This document shows, piece by piece, positions 46,822 to 56,760 of a stretch of DNA of 64,000 nucleotides. Every line of letters begins with the position of its first letter. Within the stretch, counting starts at the first letter, position 1. The stretch comes from Streptomyces sp. S4.7 (GTDB lineage: Bacteria > Actinomycetota > Actinomycetes > Streptomycetales > Streptomycetaceae): positions 744,001 through 808,000 of the forward strand of contig NZ_CP048397.1 of NCBI RefSeq assembly GCF_010384365.1, read 5' to 3'. The notes under the pieces were generated by a model. That model had not been told where the DNA came from. It was given only the letters and a program-made list of their open reading frames with translations, and searched no databases. The position numbers were made by a program, and so were the translations under genes.

Positions 46822-47955
46822 TCACCAGTCACCGTGCGATCCGTCCTGGTGGGTGAAGCGGGGTGTGGTCCAGTCGCCGGCGTAGACACGGTCCATGAGC
46901 TGTGCTTCGTCGACTTCGATGCCCAGGCCCGGCCCGGTGGGTACGGCTATGTGTCCGTTCTCGACCGAGAACGGCACCGCCAGGATCCCGGCGCCGAGAT
47001 CGGCCCCGTCGTCCAGTGCCAGATACTCCTGGATCAGGAAATTGGGTGTGCTGGCAGCCACTTGAAGGCAGGCGGCCAGCGAGACGGGCCCCAGGGGGTT
47101 GTGCGGGGCGAGCGCGACGTAGTGGGCCTCGGCCATGGCGGCGATCCGACGGACTTCGCTGATCCCGCCGGCATGGCAGAGGTCGGGCTGGACGACGGAC
47201 ACGGCCCGGCGTTCGAGGAGTTCCCGGAAGCCCCACTTGGTGAAGATCCGTTCGCCGGCCGCGATCGGCACGTTCGTCGCCCTGGCGATCTCCGCCAGGG
47301 CGTCGACGTTCTCCGGGAGACACGGTTCCTCGATGAAAAGGGGGCCCAGCGGACTCAGGCGTTCTGCCAGGCGTCGGGCCATGGCAGGTGACGTGCGGCC
47401 GTGGAAGTCGAGCGCGATGTCGAAGGCGGGACCCACAGCCTCGCGAACCGCAGCGACCCGGGCAACCTGGCGGTCGACGTACGCCACCGAGTCGAGCGCC
47501 CTTACCGGTCCGTCCAACCCGAACTTGATCGCCGTCATTCCCGCGGACCGTGAGCGCCGCGCGACGTGGGCGAACTCCTCGTCCGTGACACCCCGCGCGT
47601 GCCCGTACATGCGCACCGAATCACGGACAGCGCCGCCCAGCAATGCGTGGACGGGGACTCCCAGGTCCCTGGCGGTGATGTCCCACAGCGCCTGGTCGAT
47701 TCCACTGATCGCACTGCACAGGACGGCTCCGCCGCGGTAGAAGGCCCCACGGTACATTCCCTGCCAGTGGTGTTCGATCCGTCTGGGGTCACGCCCTGCG
47801 AGGTATTCCGCGAGGTCGCCGATCATGCGCTCGACGACCCTCGCCTGCCCTTCCACAACGGCCTCACCCCATCCGATGACACCCTTGTCGGTCTCCACCG
47901 CCACGAACAACCATCTGGGGCGAACGTGGAAGGTGCGGACCTTCACTATTCTCAC
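46822..47955 (-). CDS. MR/MLE-family galactonate-type dehydratase
   Basis: The 377-residue enolase-superfamily enzyme starts at a GTG at 47955 with a GAGGAG site. Metal ligands and acid/base residues resemble D-galactonate dehydratase: DFHGR (Asp and His), IEEP, AGER and LCHAGGISE followed by APHNPLGP (the second His). It dehydrates a sugar acid to a 2-keto-3-deoxy acid. In this cluster it would process galactonate from the D-galactose released from agar. Confidence 0.9.
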   Translation of the reverse strand: MRIVKVRTFHVRPRWLFVAVETDKGVIGWGEAVVEGQARVVERMIGDLAEYLAGRDPRRIEHHWQGMYRGAFYRGGAVLCSAISGIDQALWDITARDLGVPVHALLGGAVRDSVRMYGHARGVTDEEFAHVARRSRSAGMTAIKFGLDGPVRALDSVAYVDRQVARVAAVREAVGPAFDIALDFHGRTSPAMARRLAERLSPLGPLFIEEPCLPENVDALAEIARATNVPIAAGERIFTKWGFRELLERRAVSVVQPDLCHAGGISEVRRIAAMAEAHYVALAPHNPLGPVSLAACLQVAASTPNFLIQEYLALDDGADLGAGILAVPFSVENGHIAVPTGPGLGIEVDEAQLMDRVYAGDWTTPRFTHQDGSHGDW

Positions 47956-48165
47956 CGCGAATCTCCTCTTGGGGCGATATTCCTCGCCCTTTGACGACAA
48001 GCTGTAGATTCCTGAGCGGTGCGCCCGGCGGGTAGCCCGCGTACCTGCATCTGCCGCTCGGTGTCCCCGTCCCACGCGACCTTCCGGACGTGGCGGTGGT
48101 GCCGCGCTCCCCGGCCCGCGTGGACGGCGCCTCGACTCACGTCACCGAACTCCGGCGCCCAGCGC

Positions 48166-48921
48166 CTACCGGGCAAGCCAACCCCCGTCGACAGCGAGGA
48201 CCTGGCCATGGACGTATGCCGCCGCGCGGGAAGCCAGGAAGACCGCCACGTCGCCCACATCGTCCGGGCCTCCCCATCGGCCGGCCGGGATGCGGACCGA
48301 GAGCTGCTCCAGCCGGACGGGGTCCGCAAGCAGTGCCGTGTTCATCTCTGTGGCCATGTATCCGGGCGCTATCGCGTTGACGTTGACTCCCCGGCCCGCC
48401 CATTCATTGCACAGAGCCTTGGTGAGCTGCGCGACGGCACCCTTGCTCGCCGCGTACGCGGCCACGGTGAATCCGCCCTGAAAGCTGAGCAGTGATGCGA
48501 GGTTGATGATCTTACCCTCACCGCGCTGGATCATGGGCCGCCCGAAGATCTGGCACAGCTGGACCACCGAGCGCAGGTTGACGTCGATCACCGCGTCCCA
48601 GGCATCGAGCGGGAAGTCCTCGGCAGGATGCCGGACCTGCGCTCCGGCGTTGTTGACCAGGATGTCGACCTGGTGACCGGCGAGCACTTCGGCCCCCGCG
48701 GCCGCGACGCCTTCGCGGTCCCTGAGATCGACGCCGACGTGACTCACCGAGCGTCCGAGATCTGCGGCTGTCCGCCTCAGCCGGTCGTCCAGGGCGCTCC
48801 GGCTGAGCACGACCACATCGGCGCCCGCGGTCAACAACGCGCGGCTGATACCCAGTCCGAGGCCGCGTCCTCCGCCCGTGACGACGGCGGTACGGCCCGT
48901 GAGGTCGAATGGGGAGATCAT
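48166..48921 (-). CDS. KduD-like SDR oxidoreductase
   Basis: The 251-residue classical SDR has VVTGGGRGLGLGISRALL (TGxxxGxG site), VDILVNNAGAQV, the YAASKGAV active site and AIAPGYMATEMN. It is closest in style to 2-dehydro-3-deoxygluconate 5-dehydrogenase (KduD). In the agar pathway such an enzyme could convert 2-keto-3-deoxy-L-galactonate to the 2,5-diketo acid or reduce that intermediate. The ATG at 48921 has GGGAGG and overlaps the preceding stop by 4 bp. Confidence 0.87.
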   Translation of the reverse strand: MISPFDLTGRTAVVTGGGRGLGLGISRALLTAGADVVVLSRSALDDRLRRTAADLGRSVSHVGVDLRDREGVAAAGAEVLAGHQVDILVNNAGAQVRHPAEDFPLDAWDAVIDVNLRSVVQLCQIFGRPMIQRGEGKIINLASLLSFQGGFTVAAYAASKGAVAQLTKALCNEWAGRGVNVNAIAPGYMATEMNTALLADPVRLEQLSVRIPAGRWGGPDDVGDVAVFLASRAAAYVHGQVLAVDGGWLAR

Positions 48922-49955
48922 GAGACTGCCTCCCTGTGTGTGCTGAGGAGAACTTTCAGTCCGTCCGAGCCTGTGGCCGCTGCGTCGAAGGCGTCGGAAA
49001 TCCGGTCGAACCCGTAGACGGACACTGGAATCCTGTCCAGCCCCAGCGCGTTGTGCGCTATCAGGTCGATCGCGGTGCGGACGTCTTCGCGCGTGTAGAC
49101 CCGCACGCCGACCACGGACTGCTCTTTGAAGCACACGGCCTGAAGGTCGACCGCGGCTGGTTCCTTGTACACACCGACGATGACTACGCGGCCGAGGACA
49201 CGGGTGACATCGGCGAGTTCGGCGGCCACAGCGGGGTGAGCCGCGCTGTCGAACGTCGTGTCGGCTCCGTCGCCCTGCGAGAGCTCCGCGACCGTATCCC
49301 GCAGCTGTGCACCGTCAGGGACCGCGATCAGCCCCATGTCGCTCACCACCGCACGACGGCGGGCATTCGGCTCGGCGACCACTACGTGCGATGCCCCCTC
49401 GTGCCGGGCCACCAGTGCGGTAAGTATGCCCATCGGTCCCGCGCCGAAGACAGCCACCACATCCCCGGCTTCCATCCCCGAGCGGCGGACCGCGTGCACG
49501 GCGACCGCCAACGGCTCGGTCAACGCCGCCTGCGTGGGTTCGACGCCCGCCGGAACCTGATGCAGCACCGACGGCGGCAGCGCCACGAACTGCGCGGCGC
49601 CTCCTGGCGCGTCGATACCGAACAGACCCAGCCGGGCGCACACATGGCTGTGGCCTTCCCGGCACGCACGGCATTCTCCGCAGGAGATCAGCGGTTCGGC
49701 GACCACCAGCGTCCCTTCCGGAGGCCCGCCCGGCGCCGTGACCTCGACCCAGCCCGAGATCTCGTGACCGAGGATCAGCCCCCGTCGTGCCCGCGGGTGC
49801 TTGCCGCGCACGATCCCCAGGTCCGTGCCACATATCCCGGTGCAGGCGACCCGGACCAGCGCCCATCCCGGCGGCACCTCGGGCAGCGACACCTCCTCCA
49901 CGCGGACATCGTTGACGCCGGCCCACACCACGGCGCTCATGCCGCCGCCCGTCAT
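48918..49955 (-). CDS. Zinc-dependent medium-chain dehydrogenase
   Basis: The 345-residue MDR protein has the catalytic-zinc motif CTGICGTDLG and GHEISG, the structural-zinc cysteines CGECRACREGHSHVCARLG, and the NAD site VAVFGAGPMGILTA. It is probably a sugar-alcohol or keto-sugar-acid dehydrogenase of the 2,5-diketo-3-deoxygalactonate step. The ATG at 49955 overlaps the upstream stop (ATGA) and follows a GGAGG site. Confidence 0.88.
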   Translation of the reverse strand: MTGGGMSAVVWAGVNDVRVEEVSLPEVPPGWALVRVACTGICGTDLGIVRGKHPRARRGLILGHEISGWVEVTAPGGPPEGTLVVAEPLISCGECRACREGHSHVCARLGLFGIDAPGGAAQFVALPPSVLHQVPAGVEPTQAALTEPLAVAVHAVRRSGMEAGDVVAVFGAGPMGILTALVARHEGASHVVVAEPNARRRAVVSDMGLIAVPDGAQLRDTVAELSQGDGADTTFDSAAHPAVAAELADVTRVLGRVVIVGVYKEPAAVDLQAVCFKEQSVVGVRVYTREDVRTAIDLIAHNALGLDRIPVSVYGFDRISDAFDAAATGSDGLKVLLSTHREAVS

Positions 49956-50974
49956 CGCCGGGCCTCCGACCGCTGCGCAGCCGCCGGCAGTGCCTCGGGA
50001 TTCACCACGCCCCGGGGCATGCGCCCAGCGCAGGCGTCGACGACATTCTCCACGGTGCGCCTCTTGAGCTCGGCGTAGGACTCCTCGCTGTACCAGGCGA
50101 GATGCGGCGTGAGTACGACGTTGTCGAACGACGTCAGCGGGTGATCCCGCGGGACCGGCTCGATCTCGTGGACGTCGATGCCCGCTCCTGCGACGGCGCC
50201 GCGCTCGAGGGCGTCGACGAGAGCACCCGTATCGATCACCCCGCCTCGGCTCGTGTTGACAACGATCGCGTCGGAACGCATCCGCGCGAACGCGTCGGCG
50301 CCCAGCAGACCGCGCGTCTGCTCCGTGAGGGGCGTATGCACGGAGACGACCTGTGCCCGCTCGAGCAGCTCGTCGAGGCCGACGGAGCGAAAACCGCGGA
50401 ACGTCTGCGAGTCCGGGTCTGCGGCACTGTCATAAACGATGACTTCATAGCCGAGGCCTGCCGCCTTGCGTGCGGTGGCCGCGCCGATAAGGCCCATCCC
50501 GACGACTCCGAAGACTCGTTGGCCCACTTGGTACAGGGGACGCACCGCAGGGAGGTCGAACGAGCCGGCGCGCACGCCCCGGTCGAGCCGGGGGATGCCC
50601 CGCGCGACGGACAGGGCAAGCCCTATCGCGTGGTCCGATACCGCCTCCGTGCCGTAGTCGGGCACGTTGCACACGAGAATGCCACGCCGCGTCGCCGCCT
50701 CCACGTCCACCGAGTCGACACCGACGCCGTAGCGCCCGATCACCTTGAGGCGTGGGAGACGGTCCATCACCTGCGCCGTGATCGCCGCGTACTGCACCAC
50801 GATCGCGTCGGCGCCGGCACAATTGACCACCAGAGCGTCGGCGTCCCGGGACTGGGTGACGAGGAGTTGCCCCCCTGCGGAGGCGACTACGTCTCGTTCT
50901 ATGTCGAAGGAATCATGGTCGCACTCCGTGATGGCCACCAGCGGGCCACCGCCTGTCGTTCTCATAGCCGTCAT
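49952..50974 (-). CDS. D-isomer-specific 2-hydroxyacid dehydrogenase
   Basis: The 340-residue protein has FGVVGMGLIGAATARKAAGLG for NAD(P) binding, VVNTSRGGVIDTGAL with the catalytic arginine, and the terminal TPHLAWYSEES with the catalytic histidine. It is the first gene of the operon that runs to the aldolase, and a DagR box lies about 360 bp upstream. I chose the ATG at 50974, with GGAGA 10-13 bp upstream; a GTG at 50986 is possible. Confidence 0.9.
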   Translation of the reverse strand: MTAMRTTGGGPLVAITECDHDSFDIERDVVASAGGQLLVTQSRDADALVVNCAGADAIVVQYAAITAQVMDRLPRLKVIGRYGVGVDSVDVEAATRRGILVCNVPDYGTEAVSDHAIGLALSVARGIPRLDRGVRAGSFDLPAVRPLYQVGQRVFGVVGMGLIGAATARKAAGLGYEVIVYDSAADPDSQTFRGFRSVGLDELLERAQVVSVHTPLTEQTRGLLGADAFARMRSDAIVVNTSRGGVIDTGALVDALERGAVAGAGIDVHEIEPVPRDHPLTSFDNVVLTPHLAWYSEESYAELKRRTVENVVDACAGRMPRGVVNPEALPAAAQRSEARR

Positions 50975-51336
50975 CAGGCGGATCACTCTCCAGGCTCTGT
51001 GTGATGTGTGATGGTGCTCGACGGAACACCGCCCTGACGCCCCGCGTGACTCCCTCCCACCGGCGATCGCTCGGTGGGACGCCTTCCTCCGCGGTGCAGA
51101 GCGTCTGCTACGGCTTGTTCAGTTCGCCAGGCGCCGTACTCGCGAACACCCGGTACCGGCGGCGAAGCGGTCCGAACCGCGCCGACGGCGGCCTAGGTGG
51201 CGGTTCAGGCGTCTTGACTGTCGTCGGCAGCCGGCTGGACCACTTCGCCGCAGTCGAACGACCCGCCCGTCTTCGGCCACGGCCCCTACGTCCGCCTGTC
51301 GACCAGGTCGCGCCAGTCACCGCAACCCAGGTAGAT
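50975..51336 (-). other. Promoter region of the dehydrogenase-aldolase operon
   Basis: These 362 bp hold no gene; they must carry the operon promoter. The DagR box lies at the far end (51337-51346). No clear -10/-35 pair was identified. Confidence 0.5.
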
Positions 51337-51346
51337 AAACCGGTTT
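51337..51346. promoter_or_regulatory. AAACCGGTTT palindrome (DagR box 2)
   Basis: A perfect 10-bp palindrome ends one base before the GH2 gene's 3' boundary (51348) and about 360 bp upstream of the dehydrogenase operon. It is a candidate DagR operator for that operon. Confidence 0.7.
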
Positions 51347-51347
51347 T

Positions 51348-54335
51348 TCACCCTACATGACGGTCCTTGCACTGACTACCGCCACCCGATGCGGCACGCG
51401 ATGAGTCCTGGGGGTGCGGCGGCGCCCCCGCCACCCCCTGCACCGCGGGGACCAGTTCCATCCGGTAGGCCAGCTCGTATCGTCCCGGTCCGATCCGGTA
51501 CTCCGGGAGGACGTCGGGCCCGCATGCCCCGGTCCCGACCCCCCTGTGCGCCGCATCCAGGCACACGACCAGTCGGCCGTCCTCGCGCAGATCACTGGCG
51601 TTCTCGGCGGCGAACAGCGCCTGAGGCGCATACCGCGTCGCCGACCAGCAGAAGTCACCACCGAGCGAGGTCAGCCGAAGGCGGTCGCCGCGATCGTCGT
51701 CGATCAGCTCAAGCCAGAGTGTCCCGGTGCGCAGCCCGAATTCCTGCGGCACGAGGTAGGGAGAGGGTTCCACATGCGACGACCAGCGGCCCAACATCGC
51801 CGACCGGTTCCGGTCCGGGTAGTTCTCGTGCGGGCCCCGCCCGAACCAGACGAACCGGTCGAATCGGGGGTCCACTCGGAACAGCACGCCGACACGCGGC
51901 AGGTCCGCCGCCTCGTCGGGCACCTCGAACCGGTGACGGTAATCCGCACCGCTCGCGCTCCTGGACACGGAGACGGTGTGGTCCACGATCTCGTGCGCGG
52001 GCCGCGTGTCCAGACCGGCGTCCCTCCAGCGGATAAGGGTGCGTGATCCCATCTCTCTCACACGGACGATGTGCTCCATCAGCTTGAGCCCATCGTTGTC
52101 CGTCGCAGCGCGCCACACGTTGGGCACCGGGTCGTCCGCCGTCTCGCCCGGCACCGCGACAGCCCCGTTCACCGGCGGGCCGGGGGCGGTTCTTCCGTCC
52201 CGCAGAGCGAGCTGGTCCCACGCGACGGGATGCCCCGCCGGTGCGAACCACGACTCTGTTCGGGTCCGCCACGTAATGGTCAGCAGGGCTTGCGCGGCGC
52301 CCGCGCGCGCCGCGTCCGCGGGCAGCGGCACGGCCACGCTCCCACCGGGCGCGATGTCGGGGACGTCGAGCGTGCCGGAGGCCGACGGAGCGCCGTCCAG
52401 AAGGAGTTCCCAGCCTGCCGCGAGGTTTCCCGTGCCGGCGAAACGACGTCGGTTGGTCACGTACAACCCGCCGTCCACGTACTCAGTGGTCACAGGCCGG
52501 TACACCCAGGCGACTTCGGCCGTTCCGGGGTGAGGCTCGACATCGGCGGAAACCAGGCCGTCCGCGACGAAGTTCGCGTCGTGGGGCGCGTCGCCGAACT
52601 GCCCACCGTACGCGAGGCGGGTGGTTCCGTCGGGGAGCCGCTGTCGCAGGCCGTGGTCCTTCCACTCCCAGATGAAGCCGCCCTGGAGTCCGGGCGTGGA
52701 GGTGATGACGTCCCAGTAGTCGGCCAGTGAGCCGTTGCTGTTACCCATGGCGTGCGAGTACTCGCACATGATCAAGGGGCGGTCCGCCGCCCCGGCGGCC
52801 ACCTGCTCCCCGTAGGCCCGGATCTCCTCGATGCCGGGATACATCGGGCAGACGACGTCCGTGGCGTGACGGCCCCCGTCGGTCCACCCGGAGTTCCGGA
52901 TGGCGTCCTCGTAGTGGAGCGGACGCGAGCGGTCGGCGCGGCGGATCCACCCCGCGAGAGCGTCGTGGTTGACGCCGTACCCGCTCTCGTTGCCCAGACT
53001 CCACTGGACCACGCAGGGATGGTTGCGGTCACGCGCCACCATGCGGGCCCCGCGCTCCAGCCAGGTCGCGCGGTACCGCGGGTCGCCGCAGAGGTACCAG
53101 TTGAACGCGTGCGACTCGATGTTGGCCTCGTCGACGACGTAGAAGCCCAGTTCGTCGCAGAGGTCGTAGAAGGCGGGATCGTTCGGATAGTGGGATGTGC
53201 GGATGGCATTGATGTTCATCCGGCGCATGGCCGCCAGGTCGGCACGCATGTCCTCCGCGGTGACCGCGGCACCGGTGTCGGGGTGGTGGTCGTGCCGGTT
53301 GACCCCGAAGATCCATACACGTCGGCCGTTCACGAGGAAGTCCGGCCCGTCGATCTCGACGCGTCGGAAACCCACGCGTACCCGGGTCGCGTCGACCACG
53401 TCTCCGGCCGGGTCGATGAGCTCCGCTGCGACTTCGTAGAGCGTCGGCGTCTCCGCCGACCAGGGGAGGATCCGAAGCCCGTCCCAGTGCAGCCGGGCGA
53501 TGTGCCCGGAGAACTCGTAGGTGTTGTTGACCGCATGGGGAACCGGAGCGTCCTGAGGCCCCGCCACTCCCGCACCGTCGCGGCCCGACAGCGAAACCCG
53601 GACGCGATATCCCTCCGCCGCCGTGCTCTCGCCGAAGTCGACCGTGGCGCGGACATCGAGCGATCCTTCACCAGAGCGGGGATCGAGGTCCGCCCGGGCA
53701 TCCAGGTCGACGAGTCCGACAGGCGGGCGGGCCTCGACACGCACACCGCGGTGGAGACCGGCGAGCCACCATCCGTCCTGGTCCTCGAGGAAGCTGTGCG
53801 CCGAGTACCTCACGACGACCACGGCAAGCTGGTTCCTCCCCACGCGGGCCGCTTCGGTCACGTCGTACTCGCTCCCGAGACGGGCGTCGGTGCCGTATCC
53901 GACGAACACGCCGTTGAGGTAGACGGCATGCACACTGTCAGTCCCACCCACGTGCAGCAGCAGCCGTTGGCCCTCCCAGTGGGACGGGACGTCGAAGCCC
54001 GTGCGGTACACACCTGTGGGGTTGCGCGACGGGAGCCGCGGCGGAGGCTCGGCGAACGGCATCTGGATGTTCGTGTAGTGCGGAATGTCGTCGGCCACCT
54101 GGACCGGCCAGCTACCGGGCACGTCGACCGATTGCCATTGCCCGGGCGCCCGCTCTCCTCTCACGGCATCGGCAGGCACCTGGTCGGGAGAGGGGAACAG
54201 CCGGAAGGACCAGGTGCCGTCCAGCGACAGCCGGCGGTCCCCCTCGGCGGCGGGACGCGCGCGCATCGGGAGTCGGAGCAGGGATGTCATCGTAGGGTCC
54301 GCCCACGGGCGGAGAGCACCGATGATGGGGAGCAC
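51348..54335 (-). CDS. GH2 beta-galactosidase
   Basis: The 995-residue LacZ-type enzyme has a sugar-binding domain (residues 50-210), an immunoglobulin-like domain, the catalytic TIM barrel (about 330-620) and the C-terminal beta-gal small chain. The acid/base glutamate is in SLGNESGYG (about 446) and the nucleophile in IMCEYSHAMGNSNG (about 521). There is no signal peptide, so it is intracellular, and in agar utilisation it would hydrolyse galactose from imported agaro-oligosaccharides. The GTG at 54335 has AAGGA 7 bp upstream; an ATG at 54290 is an alternative. Confidence 0.95.
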   Translation of the reverse strand: MLPIIGALRPWADPTMTSLLRLPMRARPAAEGDRRLSLDGTWSFRLFPSPDQVPADAVRGERAPGQWQSVDVPGSWPVQVADDIPHYTNIQMPFAEPPPRLPSRNPTGVYRTGFDVPSHWEGQRLLLHVGGTDSVHAVYLNGVFVGYGTDARLGSEYDVTEAARVGRNQLAVVVVRYSAHSFLEDQDGWWLAGLHRGVRVEARPPVGLVDLDARADLDPRSGEGSLDVRATVDFGESTAAEGYRVRVSLSGRDGAGVAGPQDAPVPHAVNNTYEFSGHIARLHWDGLRILPWSAETPTLYEVAAELIDPAGDVVDATRVRVGFRRVEIDGPDFLVNGRRVWIFGVNRHDHHPDTGAAVTAEDMRADLAAMRRMNINAIRTSHYPNDPAFYDLCDELGFYVVDEANIESHAFNWYLCGDPRYRATWLERGARMVARDRNHPCVVQWSLGNESGYGVNHDALAGWIRRADRSRPLHYEDAIRNSGWTDGGRHATDVVCPMYPGIEEIRAYGEQVAAGAADRPLIMCEYSHAMGNSNGSLADYWDVITSTPGLQGGFIWEWKDHGLRQRLPDGTTRLAYGGQFGDAPHDANFVADGLVSADVEPHPGTAEVAWVYRPVTTEYVDGGLYVTNRRRFAGTGNLAAGWELLLDGAPSASGTLDVPDIAPGGSVAVPLPADAARAGAAQALLTITWRTRTESWFAPAGHPVAWDQLALRDGRTAPGPPVNGAVAVPGETADDPVPNVWRAATDNDGLKLMEHIVRVREMGSRTLIRWRDAGLDTRPAHEIVDHTVSVSRSASGADYRHRFEVPDEAADLPRVGVLFRVDPRFDRFVWFGRGPHENYPDRNRSAMLGRWSSHVEPSPYLVPQEFGLRTGTLWLELIDDDRGDRLRLTSLGGDFCWSATRYAPQALFAAENASDLREDGRLVVCLDAAHRGVGTGACGPDVLPEYRIGPGRYELAYRMELVPAVQGVAGAPPHPQDSSRAASGGGSQCKDRHVG

Positions 54336-54474
54336 GTCGATTCCTTACGTCATGGGACGTCACGGGGGGGAGGAGGCGGCCGGTCCCGGCCACCGCCCGC
54401 TCATCGTCATACCGGCCGTGGGTCGGTGATCCGCCGACGGTGCCGACTGGGTCAGCCGCAGGCCGGGCGACCGG

Positions 54475-55560
54475 TCACCCCACCGCCAGCCGGCCGAGGC
54501 GCTCGAAGTCCAGCACCACGCCGTGCCCGGGGCGGTCGGGAGCGGAGACGCATCCGTCCGTGACGGCCATCGGCTCGGCCATGTAGGCGTGCAGGCCGAA
54601 GCCGTGTGCCTCCATGTAGGTCCGGTGGGGGACCGAGGCGAGCGCATGCACCGTGAGGTCGTGCACGCCGTGCGACGTCAGCAGCATGTTGTTCGCCTCC
54701 GCCAGTGCGGCGACCTTCCTGAACGTCGTGTACCCGCCGATGTTGCTGACGTCCGGCTCGGGAAGCGTCAGGGAGCCGGCGCGGACAGCGTTGTGGAAGT
54801 CGTACAGGGTGTGGAGGTTTTCGCCGCCCGCGATGGTGTGACCGCTTTCCCGAACGATCCGGGCGTTGCCGACGAGGTCGTCGGGAATCGTCGGCTCCTC
54901 GATCCAGTGCAGGTCGAAGGGCGCGAGCGCCCGAGCCGCGCGGATCGCGCCGTCGACCGTCCACTTCATGTTGGCGTCGACCATCAGCGGGAAGGAGTCG
55001 CCGAGGTGCTCACGCAACGCCGACACCCGGTCGACGTCCTCCTTGAGGTCCGGGCGGCCCACCTTCATCTTGATGGCCCGGAATCCCCCGGCCAGGAAAC
55101 GGTCCGCCTGCGTCTTCAGATCGGCGACCGGCAGTTCCAGGTCGATGCCGCCGGCATACACGGGCACGACAGGGTCGTACCCCCCGAACAGCTTCCACAG
55201 CGGCGTCCGTGCCCGGATTCCCTTCAGGTCCCACAGGGCGATGTCGACGGCCGAGATCGCCGATGTGGCGTGCCCCCCGCGGCCGGCGTAGTGCAGCCGC
55301 CACCACATCGACTGCCATATCTTCTCGATCTGCTCGGCGTCGGCACCGAGCAGGCAGCCCCTCAGGTCCTTGTCCACCATCGTCGCCACGGCCGCCCCAC
55401 CATGGTTGACCGTGTAGGTGTAGCCCAGACCTGTCGCCCCGTCGCTGTCCTCGATCCGCACGGTGATGAGCTCGAAGTCCATCATGGCGCCGTGCGTCGA
55501 GTCGGTGAGCCTGGTCGGGAGCGGTATGCGATAGAGGTCGGTGCATACCCGTTCGATCAT
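54475..55560 (-). CDS. Probable 3,6-anhydro-L-galactonate cycloisomerase (MR/MLE family)
   Basis: The 361-residue enolase-superfamily protein has AIKMKVGRPD (KxK base), LMVDANMKW, WIEEPTIPDD, AGGENLHT and a SHGVHD terminal histidine. This KxK / D-E-E / H arrangement is that of the cycloisomerases acting on 3,6-anhydro-L-galactonate. Together with the aldehyde dehydrogenase it would feed 2-keto-3-deoxy-L-galactonate. It lies 61 bp downstream of the GH117 gene on the same strand. Function by cluster and family, not by direct test. Confidence 0.87.
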   Translation of the reverse strand: MIERVCTDLYRIPLPTRLTDSTHGAMMDFELITVRIEDSDGATGLGYTYTVNHGGAAVATMVDKDLRGCLLGADAEQIEKIWQSMWWRLHYAGRGGHATSAISAVDIALWDLKGIRARTPLWKLFGGYDPVVPVYAGGIDLELPVADLKTQADRFLAGGFRAIKMKVGRPDLKEDVDRVSALREHLGDSFPLMVDANMKWTVDGAIRAARALAPFDLHWIEEPTIPDDLVGNARIVRESGHTIAGGENLHTLYDFHNAVRAGSLTLPEPDVSNIGGYTTFRKVAALAEANNMLLTSHGVHDLTVHALASVPHRTYMEAHGFGLHAYMAEPMAVTDGCVSAPDRPGHGVVLDFERLGRLAVG

Positions 55561-55621
55561 GCCTTGTACCGTCTCTCTCTGAGGTGTGCGTCTGACCCGG
55601 CCTCACGGCAGGGAGCTGAGG

Positions 55622-56734
55622 TCACTTTTCGTGCGGAGCGGGAAGCACGTCGACCGCCGTCGATTCCGCCGTCTCGGGGCTCAGGCCGCGGGTGTAGAAC
55701 ATCTTCTGTCTCTCGTCGGCCGCGAACCCCTGGATGTAGTGCCACGATGCCGTGACGTCGTGGCACAATCCCCAGCGAACCCCGTCCAGTGGCGCGACGG
55801 CGTGGTCGGGGAGCCTGAGGGGACCGGCGGCGACGGGTGGGTTCGCGATGTGGGCCATGATCTCGAAGTTGATCCCGTCGGGCGCGAACTGGATCGTGTT
55901 GCGTTCCGGTCCGTCGGTGGTGAGCATCGCGGCGATGCCGTCGCCGTATCGCCAGACGCAGGTCTCGTGTCCGCTGTTCGTCACGGGGTTGGCCGGACAT
56001 CGGTGGTACGGTCCCTCGATGTCGTCGGCGATCACCAGGCCCCACCGGGTCGTGCGTCCGCCGGCGGAGAACCCTTCCCCCATCTGCTCGCCCTTGTAGT
56101 AGAGGAAGAATCTGCCTTGGAACGGGACAAGGATCGGGTCGTGCACCTTGTGGCTGTCGAAGGACCCCTGGGAGACGACGCTCAGCCGGTTGTCCTCCTC
56201 TCCCGCCCACTCACCGTCCGCCTGGGGTCGGAGAATCGGCCGGGGGGACCTGACCCACGGACCGTCCGGGCTCGGTGCCTTCGCCATCGCGATCGACTCG
56301 AAGCTCCGTAGCGCGTAGGGCGACCGGATCACCTGGTAGACGAGGTAGAACCAGCCTTGGTGCTCCAGGACCTCCGGGGTGAACACGCTCCGGTCGTCGT
56401 AGCTGCCTGGCTCGCCCCTGCCGAGGGCACGCCCCTGCTCGACCCAGGTGGCGCCGTCGTCGGACGTCGCATGCCAGATCTCGGACCAGTCCCAGGGAAA
56501 GACCTTGGCCATCGGGTCGCCGGTTCCGAAGCCGTCGGTCTCCCCGGTCGAGCGGGTGTACCAGACGTGGTACCGCCCGTCGACCGTGAGGACGGAGCTC
56601 GGGTCCCGGCGGTGTACGCCTACCTCTGGACCGAGTCCCTGGACAGGGAAGGTCCGGAAGTCGCAGAACCACTCGGGATCAGCCGGGTACCGCCTGCCTC
56701 GAACGGTCGCCGCGCTCTCTGCGGGCATGGTCAT
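55622..56734 (-). CDS. GH117 alpha-1,3-neoagarobiose hydrolase
   Basis: The 370-residue five-bladed propeller enzyme starts at an ATG at 56734 with GAGGAG 10 bp upstream. Motifs include VHRRDPSSVLTVDGRYHVWY, DDRSVFTPEVLEHQG and SHKVHDPILVPFQGRFFLYY, which carry catalytic Asp and His residues. It lacks a signal peptide, so it acts in the cytoplasm on imported neoagarobiose, releasing D-galactose and 3,6-anhydro-L-galactose. Confidence 0.93.
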   Translation of the reverse strand: MTMPAESAATVRGRRYPADPEWFCDFRTFPVQGLGPEVGVHRRDPSSVLTVDGRYHVWYTRSTGETDGFGTGDPMAKVFPWDWSEIWHATSDDGATWVEQGRALGRGEPGSYDDRSVFTPEVLEHQGWFYLVYQVIRSPYALRSFESIAMAKAPSPDGPWVRSPRPILRPQADGEWAGEEDNRLSVVSQGSFDSHKVHDPILVPFQGRFFLYYKGEQMGEGFSAGGRTTRWGLVIADDIEGPYHRCPANPVTNSGHETCVWRYGDGIAAMLTTDGPERNTIQFAPDGINFEIMAHIANPPVAAGPLRLPDHAVAPLDGVRWGLCHDVTASWHYIQGFAADERQKMFYTRGLSPETAESTAVDVLPAPHEK

Positions 56735-56760
56735 GCGCTCGTACTCCTCATGGGGGGTGG

